Shown: positions 10,780-21,647 of the stretch, in pieces
Numbering within the stretch: position 1 is the stretch's first letter
How the letters are laid out: each line of letters opens with the position of its first letter
Assembly (NCBI GenBank): GCA_032718475.1
Contig: JAUCBJ010002633.1
Location: 111,322-175,321 of the forward strand
Length of the DNA stretch: 64,000 bases
Origin: Nemertoderma westbladi
Taxonomy: Eukaryota > Xenacoelomorpha > Nemertodermatida > Nemertodermatidae
Direction: 5' to 3'
Translations under genes and position numbers: made by a program
The notes under the pieces: generated by a model
The model's database searches: none
Told to the model about the DNA's origin: nothing
The model's input: only the letters and a program-made list of their open reading frames with translations

Positions 10780-12002
10780 ATGACTTCCGACATGCTTCTA
10801 GTAAAAAGTCGGTTCCTTATCGGGCCGCTAGCCCCGTCACTAGTAATAATTGTTTTATTTAGAAATCTTTGTGCCAACATTAATACTGTGAAGGCTGTAT
10901 GCTTATAAGGCTGAATGTTTACCCAGCCTCATAATGATTTTCCATAAGGCTAAGATAAGGCTAACATAAGGCTGTTTGAAATATAAAAATCTGTTATAAT
11001 AATAATATAATTGTTGTATTTAATTAATATCGTGGTTTACATTGAACAGTGTAAATTGTTAATCGCAGTTTACATTGAAACATCTCAGCTTGTTTTATTT
11101 ATTACAAAAATAAGAACGAATTTGTCTTATCACTTCTTGTGCGCGATTGTATTGAATTCATGACAACTGCTGTTATTATTATTAATCAATTGACACCTCG
11201 ACTCCTCTCTGAATATTCTATCCGATAAAACAAAATAATCATTTCGCTAACTGCTCTCTATCTTCTATTATCACAACAGCTTTTATAATACATTAGATGA
11301 ATTAGTTGAGTGCAGGGCTGCATGAGATAGAATTCCATCAATGCAGAATTTCTTGACTACACCCCTCCTGCTGCTGGCTGCTGGCTGAGTCTACACATCG
11401 TTTATCAGCTCTCAGGGATAGACAGAAAATAGTTGAGTTGTCAATAAACATAATAAAATATGCCACTGCAGTAGGATTATATTATTATTCCACGAATCAT
11501 TGGGCTGATTATTTTGTATAGGATATATGTAGAAAGTTCTTAAAAATAATATTCTTATTTTTTTTATTAAATAGGATTAGCATAATTTTTTAGCTGAAGC
11601 ATTAATAGTGTAAATTAATTTAATTATATTTTAATACCATTACTACATTGGCATACTGTAAGATAAGTTTTAACATTTCTTACAAATAGTGGTGCAAGCA
11701 TAAATCAAATCACGCGAATTTAAAAGAACCTGTTGTGTCGTCATAGCAAAGTTTCATTTTTTATTATGTGGGACGAGCCACAAAGTCAGCTAGCCCCACG
11801 CCTTATAGTTTAGACAATCGTTTAGTTTACTTACTGATGACCGACAAGGTTTATTCGTAATAGTCTTGTAAATAGGATTCTTCCCCCGGGCTCCTTCCAG
11901 CCAGCTTGCTGGCTTTCTAGTTATCAGACAGAACAAAATGCTTTTACTTGACTCGTACTGTCTCCTACGACTTGCTTCACGGGCCGCTAGGCCCGTCTCT
12001 TG
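10780..12002 (+). repeat. Repeat 'X', copy 1 (empty site for an LTR insertion)
   Basis: Landmarks shared with the other copies are AAATCTTTGTGCCAACATTA, ATGTTTACCCAGCCTCATAA, the CATTGAAACATCTC core (11086-11099), CACTTCTTGTGCGCGATTGT and, at the right end, the TTCACGGGCCGCTAGGCCCG block (about 11990). At the core this copy is uninterrupted, whereas the copies at 20.8 kb and 28.5 kb carry an LTR exactly there. No coding region. Its nature (MITE, satellite-like or part of a larger element) is unknown. Confidence 0.65.
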
Positions 12003-12585
12003 TATTAGAATATTTTATTACTTTGTGGTGAAGTTGATGGGTAGATACAGTAGATGATGGTAGCTGGGGTACAGTATCTATTGTATACAGAGAATCCTAT
12101 AATTGTACAACCAGTTGCCAAGATACACACACACACACAAAGCCCAGCCACAAAAGCGCACACCATTGCGGCGTTTGGCTTTCGGTATTTCTGGCACTGC
12201 CCACATGTTGTGTAAGTTAGATAGATATTTACACTTACATACACTGTATTATAGAATCCATTTATATGAACTAACTTATATCTTATTAAAAAATAATGTA
12301 ATTAAGTTACTATACATTGATGTAGGCCTACATCTCAGAAGCAATCTGACTCTTTAGTAAGGAACATTTAAATAATTAATTATTTTTATAATGGCGGGTT
12401 ATTTAAAATCAAAAGTAAATTTAAATATTTTAAAATAAATATGATTTCGATTAATTTTGACACCAGTGTTCCCTGCTATTGTTGCAATTATATATTTATT
12501 GTACTGTAGTAGTAGTAGGCTATATTTATTAAACTTTAAATATATTTATTACAAATTATATACTATTTAAGCGATAGGCGTACTT
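12003..12585. other. AT-rich spacer
   Basis: AT-rich sequence with a short (AC)n run near 12126 and TAGTAGTAG. Small open frames on both strands show no protein-like features. Confidence 0.5.
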
Positions 12586-12589
12586 CATT

Positions 12590-12995
12590 CTAATGTTAAA
12601 ATATCTACTATTAAATATCTACAGTAGTACTAAATATTTACTATTAAATATATACTATAAAATATATACTATTAAATATATAGCATTAAATATATGCTAT
12701 TAAATATATACTATTAAATATATACTATTAAATATATACTATTAAATATCTACTATTAAATATTTACTATAAAATATATACTATTAAATATATACTATTA
12801 AATATCTACTATTAAATATTTACTATAAAATATATACTATTAAATATATACTATTAAATATCTACTATTAAATATTTACTATTAAATATATACTATTAAA
12901 TATATGCTATTAAATATATACTATTAAATATATACTATTAAATATATACTATTAAATATATAGCATTAAATATATACTATTAAATATATACTCAT
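12590..12995. repeat. 14-bp AT-rich minisatellite (ATTAAATATATACT)n
   Basis: About 28 imperfect head-to-tail units of ATTAAATATATACT, with variants ATATCTACT, ATATTTACT, ATATAGC and ATATATGC. A higher-order pattern of 3-4 units recurs. The inverted repeat-Y copy at 29.8 kb holds a single ancestral unit at the corresponding place, so the array expanded locally. Confidence 0.9.
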
Positions 12996-13452
12996 GACCT
13001 ACTATAAATACGACCCGCCAAGCTGCTGCAACCCCCAAAATTTAGTGTGCCAGTTATTTCTCTTAGATAGAACCCCTAAAACAAAAGGTCTAGCGCGCTT
13101 AAAGTACTCGTCCCTAACTAAAATTATGTCCTCTTTCAGATGAGACAAATAAAAATTGAATAGCTCCAGTAGTTCTCAAGATACGAGGGGTACCTGGCAC
13201 CCATACCATATCAACACCTTTCGGAATTGATAAAATTACACAAAATACATCACCCTTCAAAGACTTGGGTATAACCATGAAACCATACTTATGGTTTCTT
13301 ATGGTATACTTATGCTTTTTTGGTTTGTTGAGTTCATTATTAGTAATCGAAAGAAAGATGAGAAGGAAAATTTTTATTTCTTTTTATCAATAGATACTAA
13401 AAGAGCACCAAAAGTGCAAGTAGCACTTTTTTCAAAAGTGGTAAATTGGCCA
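12996..13452 (-). repeat. Repeat 'Y', first part
   Basis: Reverse-complement match to 29375-29810. Landmarks are CATGACCTACTATA, ACGACCCGCCAAGCTGC, CTAGCGCGCTTAAAGTAC, CTGGCACCCATACCATATC and AAAAGTGGTAAATTGGCC. The repeat is cut at 13452 by a CR1-like element and resumes at 16472. Confidence 0.75.
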
Positions 13453-16400
13453 TACATATACATATTATATTGCATACATACTTATATTATATTGCATATA
13501 TTGCATCATACATACATATTATATTGCTGCAAGAACTTTGTATTCCTAAGCAGGAATTATCTTTGCTGTCCCAATTACACCCACAATACTTAGGTAGTGG
13601 GGTGTCACCAGTATGCAATTCTGCCGGTATACTGTCTGGGCGTCCTTATGGTGGTGTAGCCATCCTGTATAACAATAAAATTTCTCATGCTGTAGAAATT
13701 TTATCATTTCATAATGAGCGCTTCATTGGTGCGGTTGTTACACTTAGTAATATGGAAAAACTATTAGTAATTAATGTGTACATGCCATATCAGTGTGAAG
13801 ATAACGAAACATCGTATATAAGTTGTCTCGGTGATATTAAATCTATTTTTGAGGATGTAGCATTTACTTACTTGTGTGTAATAGGTGACTTCAATGCTCA
13901 CCCTGACCCTAGCCGGTCATTTCACTTGTTTTTAACAGAATGGTGCAATAATGAAGGTCTACAAATATTTGATATCGGTAATTTACCATCCGACACATTT
14001 ACGTATATAAGTGATGCTCACTTGACCACCTCATGGCTTGACCATGTTGTTTGCACTCCCTCTACAGGTAGTTTAATTGAATCCCTTTCAGTGGACTATG
14101 TATCTTCCATAAGGGATCACATGCCTATAATTGTTAATTTTTCTGTAACTGTGTGCGTCAGCCCCATTACACAGCCTGGCCCTGGTCGGCCCAACCCACA
14201 CCAGCCCACTAAATTGAACTGGGCAGCCACCTCTCCAGAGTCCATTGATACTTTCAAGTATCGTGTGAAAACTAATCTTGATATGTATATAATTAACAAC
14301 AATTTATTAAACTGTATGGACACTAAATGTTCGGTTCATAATGACGATATTGATATCTTGTACAATAGTGTTGTATCAATTTTAACTACTTGTGCTGTAG
14401 AATGTATTAAATCGAATCCCACTGTAAATTGTAACTCCACCCAGCGCCACATTCCAGGCTGGAATGACCTTGTGGAGGAGAAACACAGTGAGGCTCGATT
14501 AAAATTCCTGTGTTGGAGATCTTCTGGGTCTCCAAGGCAGGGGCAAATATTTTCTGATTACCTAAGTGCTAAGGCTAATTTTAAGCGTTCCCTTAGGGCG
14601 TGTAAACGTGAAGAGGATAATATCCGTAACGGTAAAATAGCGAATTCACTATTGTCTAGTGGTGCATCATCAACCACGTTTTGGTCCAATGTGCACAAAT
14701 GTTGTTCTAGTACAACTGTATTGCCTAATAAAGTGGGCGATGCTGTTGGTCCCAATCAAATTAGCGATCTGTGGAAGTCTCATTTTCACACTCTACTGAA
14801 CTGCGTTAAGGACGATTCCGATAAGGAATTCGTTTCTGAAAAACTTATTGGAACTTCATTTCGTGCAGATTGCATTGTTAGTAATAATGAAATTTTTGAA
14901 GCTATTAATAGCCTATCTATTGGAAAGGCTGTTGGCCCAGACGGGTTACAAGCTGAGCACTTGATTAATGGCTGCTGTGTATCGTTACTTGATATTTTGG
15001 CTGTGCTTATTAATAGTATTTTTGTTCATGGTTATATGCCATCACTCATGATGGAATCCATTATTGTTCCACTTATCAAAGATAAAACAGGTGACCATAC
15101 TTGTAAGGACAATTACAGGGGCATTTCAATTGCAACAGGTTTGAGCAAACTTGTAGAAAGCGTTATTTTAGCGCGTAGTTTAGCGCTAATGTATACAACT
15201 GATAACCAGTTTGGTTTCAAATCCAAACTTGGAACGGAATATTGTATTTACACCCTTAAGGAGATCATAAACTTTTACCTTTCTAGCAACACTCCAGTAT
15301 ATGTGTGTATGCTTGACGCCAGTAAAGCGTTTGACCGTGTCAACCACTTTACCCTACTCCGTAAACTTATATTACGAGGTTTTCCATTATATATAGTACG
15401 GCTAATTTTGTTTTGGTATCGATCCCAACTCATGTATGTTATGTGGGGTGGTATTTTTTCTGCCAAATTTATGGTGACTAATGGAACGAAACAGGGAGGT
15501 ATACTCTCGCCGTTGCTGTATAATGTATATATTGACGATCTGAGTAAGGAGCTCACAGAGGCTGGTGTTGGTTGTTATGTCGACTGCATCAGATTGAACC
15601 ATATATGTTATGCTGATGATATGTGCCTGATTTCGAATTCTATTTTCGGTTTACAACGGTTAATTGACATTGCCGTTAAATATGCTGATATTAATTCAAT
15701 TATATTTAACACGAAAAAGTCTAAGTGTTTATACTTCCTCCCGAAAGGATCGTCAGTTATTCGGCGCCCTAATGTGTTTCTGTATGGTGTTGCTATTGAA
15801 ATTGTAAATAAATTCAATTATTTAGGCCATATTTTACATTGTACAATGGATGATGACTATGATATTCTTAACCAAACTTGTAAGTTATATTCTAGAGCTA
15901 ATTTTATTATTAGGAAATTTAGCGGCTGTGCAAATAATGTAAAAGTGCAATTGTTCCGTGCATTCTGTACGCCGATTTATTGTAATGCCTTATGGGCTAG
16001 GCGTAATTACTCAGATCGTATCCACAGTAAACTTAAAGTAGCCTATAATAATTGCGCAAGGCGATTATTTGGGTTACCAAGAGTTACTGATGGACAGACA
16101 TCGAGTATTTCACTAGCGCTCGGTATGTTGAATATACCATTATTTATACATATCAGATATAGATCAGTAATCAGTCTATTTGATCGTATAAACAAGATAG
16201 ATAATACACTATTGCAAGCATTAAATACGGCAGTAGTTAAGATATCACGAATACGTGAAATGAAAGACCCTGTATTTCTAACCTAAATGTGTATAATCGC
16301 GAACAATATGAGTAAATAGTTATTGTTTTTCTTCTTTTTTCTTTTTTCTTTTTAATAATATATTCATAGAAGTTAGTTACCATGTTGTATGATATATATA

Positions 16401-16471
16401 TTTTGTGATCATATATATTAAATAATTTTACTATGTGCAATTGCATGAAATAAAGAATATAATAATAATAA
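13453..16471 (+). mobile_element. CR1-like non-LTR retrotransposon, 5'-truncated
   Basis: The insertion lies inside repeat Y, which continues on both sides. The 5' end is truncated inside the endonuclease domain. The 3' UTR from 16287 contains T-rich tracts and ends ATGAAATAAAGAATATAATA plus further ATA repeats, the tail type of this family. A second 3' fragment of the same family lies at 26450-26834 on the minus strand with the same tail. Confidence 0.8.
13530..16286 (+). CDS. Endonuclease/reverse transcriptase polyprotein of the CR1-like element (about 920 aa, N-truncated)
   Basis: One uninterrupted frame. In the endonuclease of the APE type I see LLQELCIP (metal-binding Glu region), VIGDFNAHP, SWLDHVV and SIRDHMPII, near residues 30, 150, 200 and 225. 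The extreme N-terminal Asn block is lost. The RT follows: IGKAVGPDGLQAEHL, NYRGISIATG, CMLDASKAFDRVNH (first Asp), NGTKQGGILSPLLYNVYIDD and ICYADDMCLI (YADD). The C-terminal thumb region continues to MKDPVFLT. The ATG at 13446 lies in AT-rich junction sequence and is not the native start. Cleavage and target-primed cDNA synthesis would be its role. An open RT of this length suggests a rather young insertion, but the truncated endonuclease makes it inactive. The clade (CR1/Rex-Babar-like) is my judgement from motif style. Confidence 0.85.
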   Translation, partial: QELCIPKQELSLLSQLHPQYLGSGVSPVCNSAGILSGRPYGGVAILYNNKISHAVEILSFHNERFIGAVVTLSNMEKLLVINVYMPYQCEDNETSYISCLGDIKSIFEDVAFTYLCVIGDFNAHPDPSRSFHLFLTEWCNNEGLQIFDIGNLPSDTFTYISDAHLTTSWLDHVVCTPSTGSLIESLSVDYVSSIRDHMPIIVNFSVTVCVSPITQPGPGRPNPHQPTKLNWAATSPESIDTFKYRVKTNLDMYIINNNLLNCMDTKCSVHNDDIDILYNSVVSILTTCAVECIKSNPTVNCNSTQRHIPGWNDLVEEKHSEARLKFLCWRSSGSPRQGQIFSDYLSAKANFKRSLRACKREEDNIRNGKIANSLLSSGASSTTFWSNVHKCCSSTTVLPNKVGDAVGPNQISDLWKSHFHTLLNCVKDDSDKEFVSEKLIGTSFRADCIVSNNEIFEAINSLSIGKAVGPDGLQAEHLINGCCVSLLDILAVLINSIFVHGYMPSLMMESIIVPLIKDKTGDHTCKDNYRGISIATGLSKLVESVILARSLALMYTTDNQFGFKSKLGTEYCIYTLKEIINFYLSSNTPVYVCMLDASKAFDRVNHFTLLRKLILRGFPLYIVRLILFWYRSQLMYVMWGGIFSAKFMVTNGTKQGGILSPLLYNVYIDDLSKELTEAGVGCYVDCIRLNHICYADDMCLISNSIFGLQRLIDIAVKYADINSIIFNTKKSKCLYFLPKGSSVIRRPNVFLYGVAIEIVNKFNYLGHILHCTMDDDYDILNQTCKLYSRANFIIRKFSGCANNVKVQLFRAFCTPIYCNALWARRNYSDRIHSKLKVAYNNCARRLFGLPRVTDGQTSSISLALGMLNIPLFIHIRYRSVISLFDRINKIDNTLLQALNTAVVKISRIREMKDPVFLT

Positions 16472-17400
16472 CAGTTTGGCTACTGAGGTTTTAGAATATG
16501 CTGATTTCATTGGGAAGGTGTATTCCTCTACCTACATCAAACATATCGAAGAGTTGTGTAATATAACAACATAGGCATGTTGTTATAATAGTTATTAGTC
16601 AGTTATTTGTGCCCCTGGAGCACGAAAAAAACAAGTAGTGGAAATATGATAATGGAAAATCACCACATTAACAAATAGATTTTATCACTATGTGATTTTT
16701 TTAAGATGCTGATCACGAATATGACATTGAAAAATATCCTACCCTGTTGATTACAGGTTTTTTGGATACGTGTCAATGTCAATCTGCGGCACGAAAAATA
16801 CAAGTAGCACAAATTTGATGATCAAAAATCATTACCGAATCCACCTAATTTTATGCCATTATGGGTTTTCTGTGACGCTAATCACGAATATGACACTCAT
16901 AAATATCGTTTTATCCAACCAAATTTGATTTTTGCGTTTGAATTTTTATGCTACTTGTATTTTTCGTCCCACCAGACAAACACCAAAAACGATAGTGGCG
17001 TTACCACGAATTCTTTTTAACGAGTTGTATCGTTATCAGCGGCTTTGAAAACCAGTATAGCTTCAGAATTACCAAACCAAAGTCAAAATTTAAAAGTTTG
17101 AAATTTTTGCTACTTGTACTTTTCGAACTGGGGCATCAGAATGGCACCAAAAAACTACTGTCATCGTGAACAGCGACCTCGAAAACCCATATACGTTAAG
17201 AATTAACAAACCAAACACAAAATATTTAGTTTGAAAATTTTTTACTTGTAATTTTCTTACTTGTAATTTTTGGGGGAGCACCAAAAATGATGGTTGTTGC
17301 ATTGCCAGAAATTTATTTTAACAAATTTTAACAATTTTCAGCAACCTCGAAATCCCTTATACCATCAAAATTCTAATTTTTGAGCCAAGATCTAAAAAAT
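16472..17400 (+). repeat. Repeat 'Y', second part, with three diverged internal units
   Basis: It starts TTTGGCTACTGAGGTTTTAG, which matches the reverse complement of 29310-29355. Beyond that it holds three diverged units of about 150-220 bp. Each contains a 'CACGAAAAATACAAGTAGCA' or 'TACTTGTA(A/C)TTTTC' block next to 'GCACCAAAAA'. The same word pair builds the internal repeats of the piggyBac-like MITE A. A poly-C run at 17417 ends the block. No coding signal. Confidence 0.6.
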
Positions 17401-17580
17401 GTATAAAGTAACTTCCCCCCCCCCCTCCGAAGGTCAATTAAGTACTGCAGTAATATAGCCCGGGCCAGATAGGGTTAAACGTACCAGTAACTCAGGATTA
17501 CGGTAGTAACTGAATATGAATCTCTTAATACTGCATCGAACACATAGTAGAGTAGAGTTAAATAAAGTATCAGTTCCTCA

Positions 17581-17826
17581 AATCATTTAAACTACACTAT
17601 ATTCCATTAAACTACACTATATTCCATTAAACTACACTATATTCCATTAAACTACACTATATTCCATTAAACTACACTATATTCCATTAAACTACACTAT
17701 ATTCCATTAAACTACACTATATTCCATTAAACTACACTATATTCCATTAAACTACACTATATTCCATTAAACTACACTATATTCCATTAAACTACACTAT
17801 ACTCCATTAAACTACACTATATTCCA
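17581..17826. repeat. 20-bp minisatellite (AAACTACACTATATTCCATT)n
   Basis: Twelve almost perfect head-to-tail units; one unit has ACTCC in place of ATTCC. There are no spacers, so it is not a CRISPR. Homogeneity suggests recent expansion. Confidence 0.95.
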
Positions 17827-17979
17827 GGGTAGTTAATAATAATCCTCATCTTTTCAGATCCTCATAATATTGAAATCGTAATATTAATTTATCTCAGCAT
17901 ATCTATACTATTTCTATTATGTATCAATAACCGACTGTCTATTAAATCCAAGTCCGTAAGAAGCGAACATTGTTAAGGT

Positions 17980-17992
17980 GGCCACGCATACT
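17980..17992. repeat. Target-site duplication of RTE copy 3 (left)
   Basis: GGCCACGCATACT here and at 18865-18877 flank the minus-strand RTE-like insertion. The last bases overlap the tail, so the duplication is 10-13 bp. Confidence 0.75.
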
Positions 17993-18866
17993 ACTACTAC
18001 TAGGATCGGCATGCTGCATTGCAGCTGCATTTTTAAGAATGCTGTGCCGGCTTGTCAACAAAATTGCACCGCCACAACTCCCTATCACCCATGACATTTA
18101 CTAGATCATCCGCATCTTCAAGGCCAGTGTCCTTTAAGATGCGTCTCAAGAAAGTCATGGGCTGTCCACCATGCTTATTCACTCCATGAGGCTGCCAAAG
18201 TACAAGATTATGCACTGGCTGGTCCTCACGGCGAAAGCAATGTCCTGCAAAGCGGGGGCGATTTTTTTCTAGTGTCAAGCTTGGGGGAACCAATGAGACA
18301 CCTCCAATGTTATATAGTGTCTGGTTGGAGATGTGTGCATTGTACTTGACACAATGAACCCGGCGTAGCATTCTTGTGAATGTGCCATCCAGAGATTTGG
18401 TGTCCTCAGCAGTTAGAGCCCAGCATGGACTCCCATAGAGGAGTACTGGAACTACTGCTGCTCTAAATAATCGGACCTTAAGTTTCCGATTAATTCTCGG
18501 TGACTTCCAAATCCTGGAAAGCCTATTCATGGCTGCCCATGCCTTTCCCTTACGTATTCGAAGGTCCTCACCTGACTTCCGGATCCATGATCCCAGGTAA
18601 CAGAAGTCGTCCACATGCTCAAGCATACCATCCTTTGAGCTTATGCTCATCCGATCAGAAACTTGCTGAGGACTTTCAAAGTTAACTGTCAGAATTTTAG
18701 TCTTTCTGGAGTTAATAAAAAGACCAACACTAGAAGCAGCATGTTCTAATGAGCTGAGGAGCCGTTGGGCTCCCTCTAATGATTCTGAGAGTACTCCTAA
18801 GTCATCAGCAAAGTCTAGATCAGTTAGGTGCTTGGCAGGATTTCCTCGACTTCTGGAGCCAGTAGG
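17991..18866 (-). pseudogene. RTE-like non-LTR retrotransposon, 5'-truncated copy 3
   Basis: On the minus strand the copy runs from SRSRGNPAK-like sequence, through the catalytic LDFADDLGVLSES and FINSRKTKILTVNFES blocks, to the YLGSWIRKSGEDLRIRKGKA block and KPAQHS (stop at about 18033). It ends with the 3' UTR and a (TAG)n tail at the GGATCGGC edge. The frame 18650-18033 is open, and the catalytic part lies upstream of it. The insertion is bounded by a 10-13 bp direct duplication, which proves target-primed integration of this truncated copy. Confidence 0.85.
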
Positions 18867-19019
18867 CCACGCATACTGTCTTACTTGAGATCCTTCGAAA
18901 GGGCCGCGCCGATATTTGCTTGGGGTTTCAGTTAGGTAGGAGTCCCGCTGGTTTAGGAGGGAGAATAACAGGAGTATACCTATGTTTTTAGAATGGATGA
19001 GAGAGGGGGGTGCCCCTGT

Positions 19020-19785
19020 CTATGGGGCTTCGCCATACAGCGAGCAGAGCTCGGCAACAACCCCGGAGTCCAACAAGTGCGATCTGAGCTCTGTTTTAAA
19101 CGGGTGAAATTTATTGATTTGGCGAATTTCCAGCGGTAGACAATTCCATTGTTTTATTAGGTAGGTAGTAATATTTTGGTGGCCGTAAGTGTTTGATGTG
19201 CGCGGTAATTTTAATTTTGACGTTCTAGGGTTTAGTCGTATATTACTGTTTGTTAAAAAGGGTAATTCTAGATTTTGGAATGGGTTAGTTATATTGTTTA
19301 TATATCTGTAGAGAAACATTAAGTCAAAATCATTTCTGTATTGTGATAGTAATGGTATATTTGCCCTATGGCGCAGTTCAGTACCTGTTGAGTCACGAAT
19401 ATACGCGTTACTTATATATAATACTATAATACTATAATACTTATATATACTACACGTTACGTATATAGTGTGTAATGCCATATTTTGTATTTTTTCATAC
19501 TTATATAATAGTTTTTTATGCCGGTCAGTTTACGGTCGTGGAGTGAGCAGATTAGTATGGAGCAATAGTGGTGATGTGGCATAACGAGTGATTTTTAGAT
19601 TTTGATAGTTGCCCTTTTATTTTTCTAAGGCATGATAGTGCAGTTGCCATTTTTTGAAGTGATTTTTCTATGTCTCTAACATTACCATTATCATAACTAC
19701 TGTAGTCAATTACTGGTATCATTGCATGGCAAACATGTTTACAAGGACATACTGTATAAATTTGAAAAGGTACAAAATTATGCAC
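19020..19785 (-). pseudogene. Non-LTR RT C-terminal fragment (minus member of an inverted pair)
   Basis: Two frames: 19785-19552 with a LQKMATALSCLRKIKGQLSK stretch, and 19481-19020 with RDSTGTELRHRANIPLLSQY, FDLMFLYRYINNITNPFQN, YLIKQWNCLPLEIRQI and FKTELRSHLL. The order 'tail of RT, YG(H)xN, W-N-x-LP-x-x-(I)R, FK-x-x-L' is the C-terminus of jockey/CR1-like elements. Frames are shifted relative to each other and RT catalytic motifs are absent. Confidence 0.7.
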
Positions 19786-20171
19786 TTTGTTTAATATTTG
19801 GAAAAAAAATAAGGGACACGACAGGCACAGAACTTCGACAAAAAGCTAAGGTCCCATTATTATCTGCCCAACGAGAATATTTCGCTTTAATTTATTTTTA
19901 CAAATACATACATAACATATCTAAGCCCTACCAAAATTTAAACTTACCCTTTCATTCAAACAAAAATCAGAAAATTAACCAACGCACTAACAATATAGTC
20001 ATACCTAAAACGAAAAACAAACACGGCCATGACAGCCTCATAGTATCTCTCATAAAATTATGGAATAAGCTACCGTTAAATGTATCGGGTGCATTATTAA
20101 TATTCAAGGCGAAATTATGGAAAATATACCAATCCAAAAATGCAAAGGAAGAGGTAACGGATAGATGCTAA
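19735..20171 (+). pseudogene. Non-LTR RT C-terminal fragment (plus member of an inverted pair)
   Basis: The plus-strand frame has LYKFEKVQNYALCLIFGKK, RDTTGTELRQKAKVPLLSAQ, FALIYFYKYIHNISKPYQN and LIKLWNKLPLNVSGALLIFK. It is a homologue of 19020-19481 in the opposite direction, but diverged at many residues, so the two are different insertions or subfamilies and not a recent inverted duplication. Both are 5'-truncated and meet at about 19735. Confidence 0.7.
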
Positions 20172-20820
20172 TATAAATTTACATATGTTTTATTCAGTTA
20201 TTATAATATGTTTGTGCTATAATTGGTTAGCTTGGATTTAAGTATATTACTTTATAGTAGCTTACATACTGTACGTACATATTGTACGTACAGGTGCTGC
20301 GAAGCAACACCTTGGCCCTACGACGCTTATTCATTTTGATTATCAGTCTACTCTTAATGTAGACTGCCTCATGTGTTATTTATCATAACTATGAGTTTTA
20401 ATTAATAAAAGAGATAAACTTAAACTTAACTTAAACTTGAAATTGCGGTTTAAATTGAAACATCTCAACTTGGTTTATTTCGAAAAATAGCCACAAAACA
20501 CGAAATTTGCCATAGGCACAATGATAAAACACCAGCTGGCACTCACATGGGAAATATATAGAGATGGCCTGGTAATGCATTCAATAGGAAGGGCAACTAA
20601 CAAACAAGTACTTTCTGTGCCAAGTATTATCACTCTACTCTACAACCCAGACAGTAAGCAAACATTAACTGGTTTTGCTGGCTTTTGCAGTCTCAGCTGA
20701 ATAACTCTTCCCAATGCATCCTTGCTATGTTAATTAATTGGCGTGCAAGCTAAATGACTGTTAGTTACACAGTGTGTTGGCTACTATTGATTGTACTGTG
20801 CTCTCTAGCTCTCATCTAAT
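20172..20820. other. Intergenic, small fragment of repeat X
   Basis: Contains a hairpin-like TACTGTACGTACATATTGTA and a degenerate piece of repeat X near 20445-20480 (TTGAAACATCTCAACTTGG). No gene is visible. Confidence 0.5.
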
Positions 20821-20821
20821 T

Positions 20822-21040
20822 ATTGTTTTATATTAAAATCTTTGTGCCAACATTAATACTGTATGTTGATGCTGTATGATAAGGCTGAATGTTTACTCAG
20901 CCTCATAATGATTCTCCATAAAGCTAACATTATAGTTTGAAATACAAAAATCTTTTATAATAATAATATAATTGTTGTATTTAATTAATATCATGGTTTA
21001 CATTGAACAGTGTAAATTGTTAATCGCGGTTTACATTGAA
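20822..21040 (+). repeat. Repeat 'X', copy 2, left half
   Basis: AAATCTTTGTGCCAACATTA to GGTTTACATTGAA, matching 10850-11090 with a deletion of the GATAAGGCTAACATAAGG duplication. It ends at the LTR, with TTGAA at 21036-21040 as target duplication. Confidence 0.75.
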
Positions 21041-21647
21041 TGTGATGGGATCCGAGTTGGCTGGGATCCCGACCAGTGTGTATTTCAAGTTGTATGGCAA
21101 ATACGCATCGCCGCTTCCACTTTGTCACTGAAATTCTGTTAAGGGGCTGAAAGGCCAACAGGCCGGTGTAACAAATAGTGAGAGTTTACTTATTGTTGTT
21201 GATAATCTCAAATGTATGAGTACCGGTAATATAGCACAATCAGTATCGCACAATTACAGCAGTAACGACGATGATGGCTTAAACTGTTTAACTTCTACTC
21301 TGAATACTAGCCAACTGAATCATAATTAGCACTGAGTACCAGTTATAAGGATATTGCATGGAAGGTTACACACATTGCCTACTGTATTGACCTACCAATA
21401 GATATGTGCTAATTGATGGTGTACCGCCCCTCTATTACTTCCCCTGGCCACTCCCTATCTTTCCTGGCCCTGTATTGGCTTCCCCCTGAGATGTATTGGT
21501 ATCTATCTCTAGCTGGCAGTGTATATTGCCTTGTTACCTCTGGTATGCAATATTTCATTGGGCAATATTGCATATCTAATCGTAATTTGTAAATCACGAT
21601 TTCCCCATTTTCTCGTTGGGTGGTGCAGCAAATTGGATCCACTAAGA
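21041..21647 (-). mobile_element. Solo LTR inserted in repeat X
   Basis: 607 bp from TGTGATGGGATCC to GGATCCACTAAGA. It is flanked by TTGAA on both sides (21036-21040 and 21648-21652), which is a 5-bp target duplication. Repeat X at 11086 shows the empty site. The copy at 27927-28476 reads ...CTAACA at this end, so the minus-strand LTR starts TGTTAG (here mutated) and ends ...TCACA, fitting the TG...CA rule. Repeat X continues on both sides, hence solo. Confidence 0.8.

Noticed and set aside
13446-13530. The ATG at 13446 as native start of the CR1-like polyprotein
   Set aside because: It lies in AT-rich junction sequence; the endonuclease N-terminus is missing, so the element is truncated.
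16321-16350. Polypyrimidine run as a splice acceptor of a host gene
   Set aside because: It belongs to the 3' UTR of the CR1-like element and is conserved in the second copy at 26.57 kb.
17581-17826. CRISPR-like array
   Set aside because: Units of 20 bp follow each other with no spacers; it is a minisatellite in a eukaryotic context.
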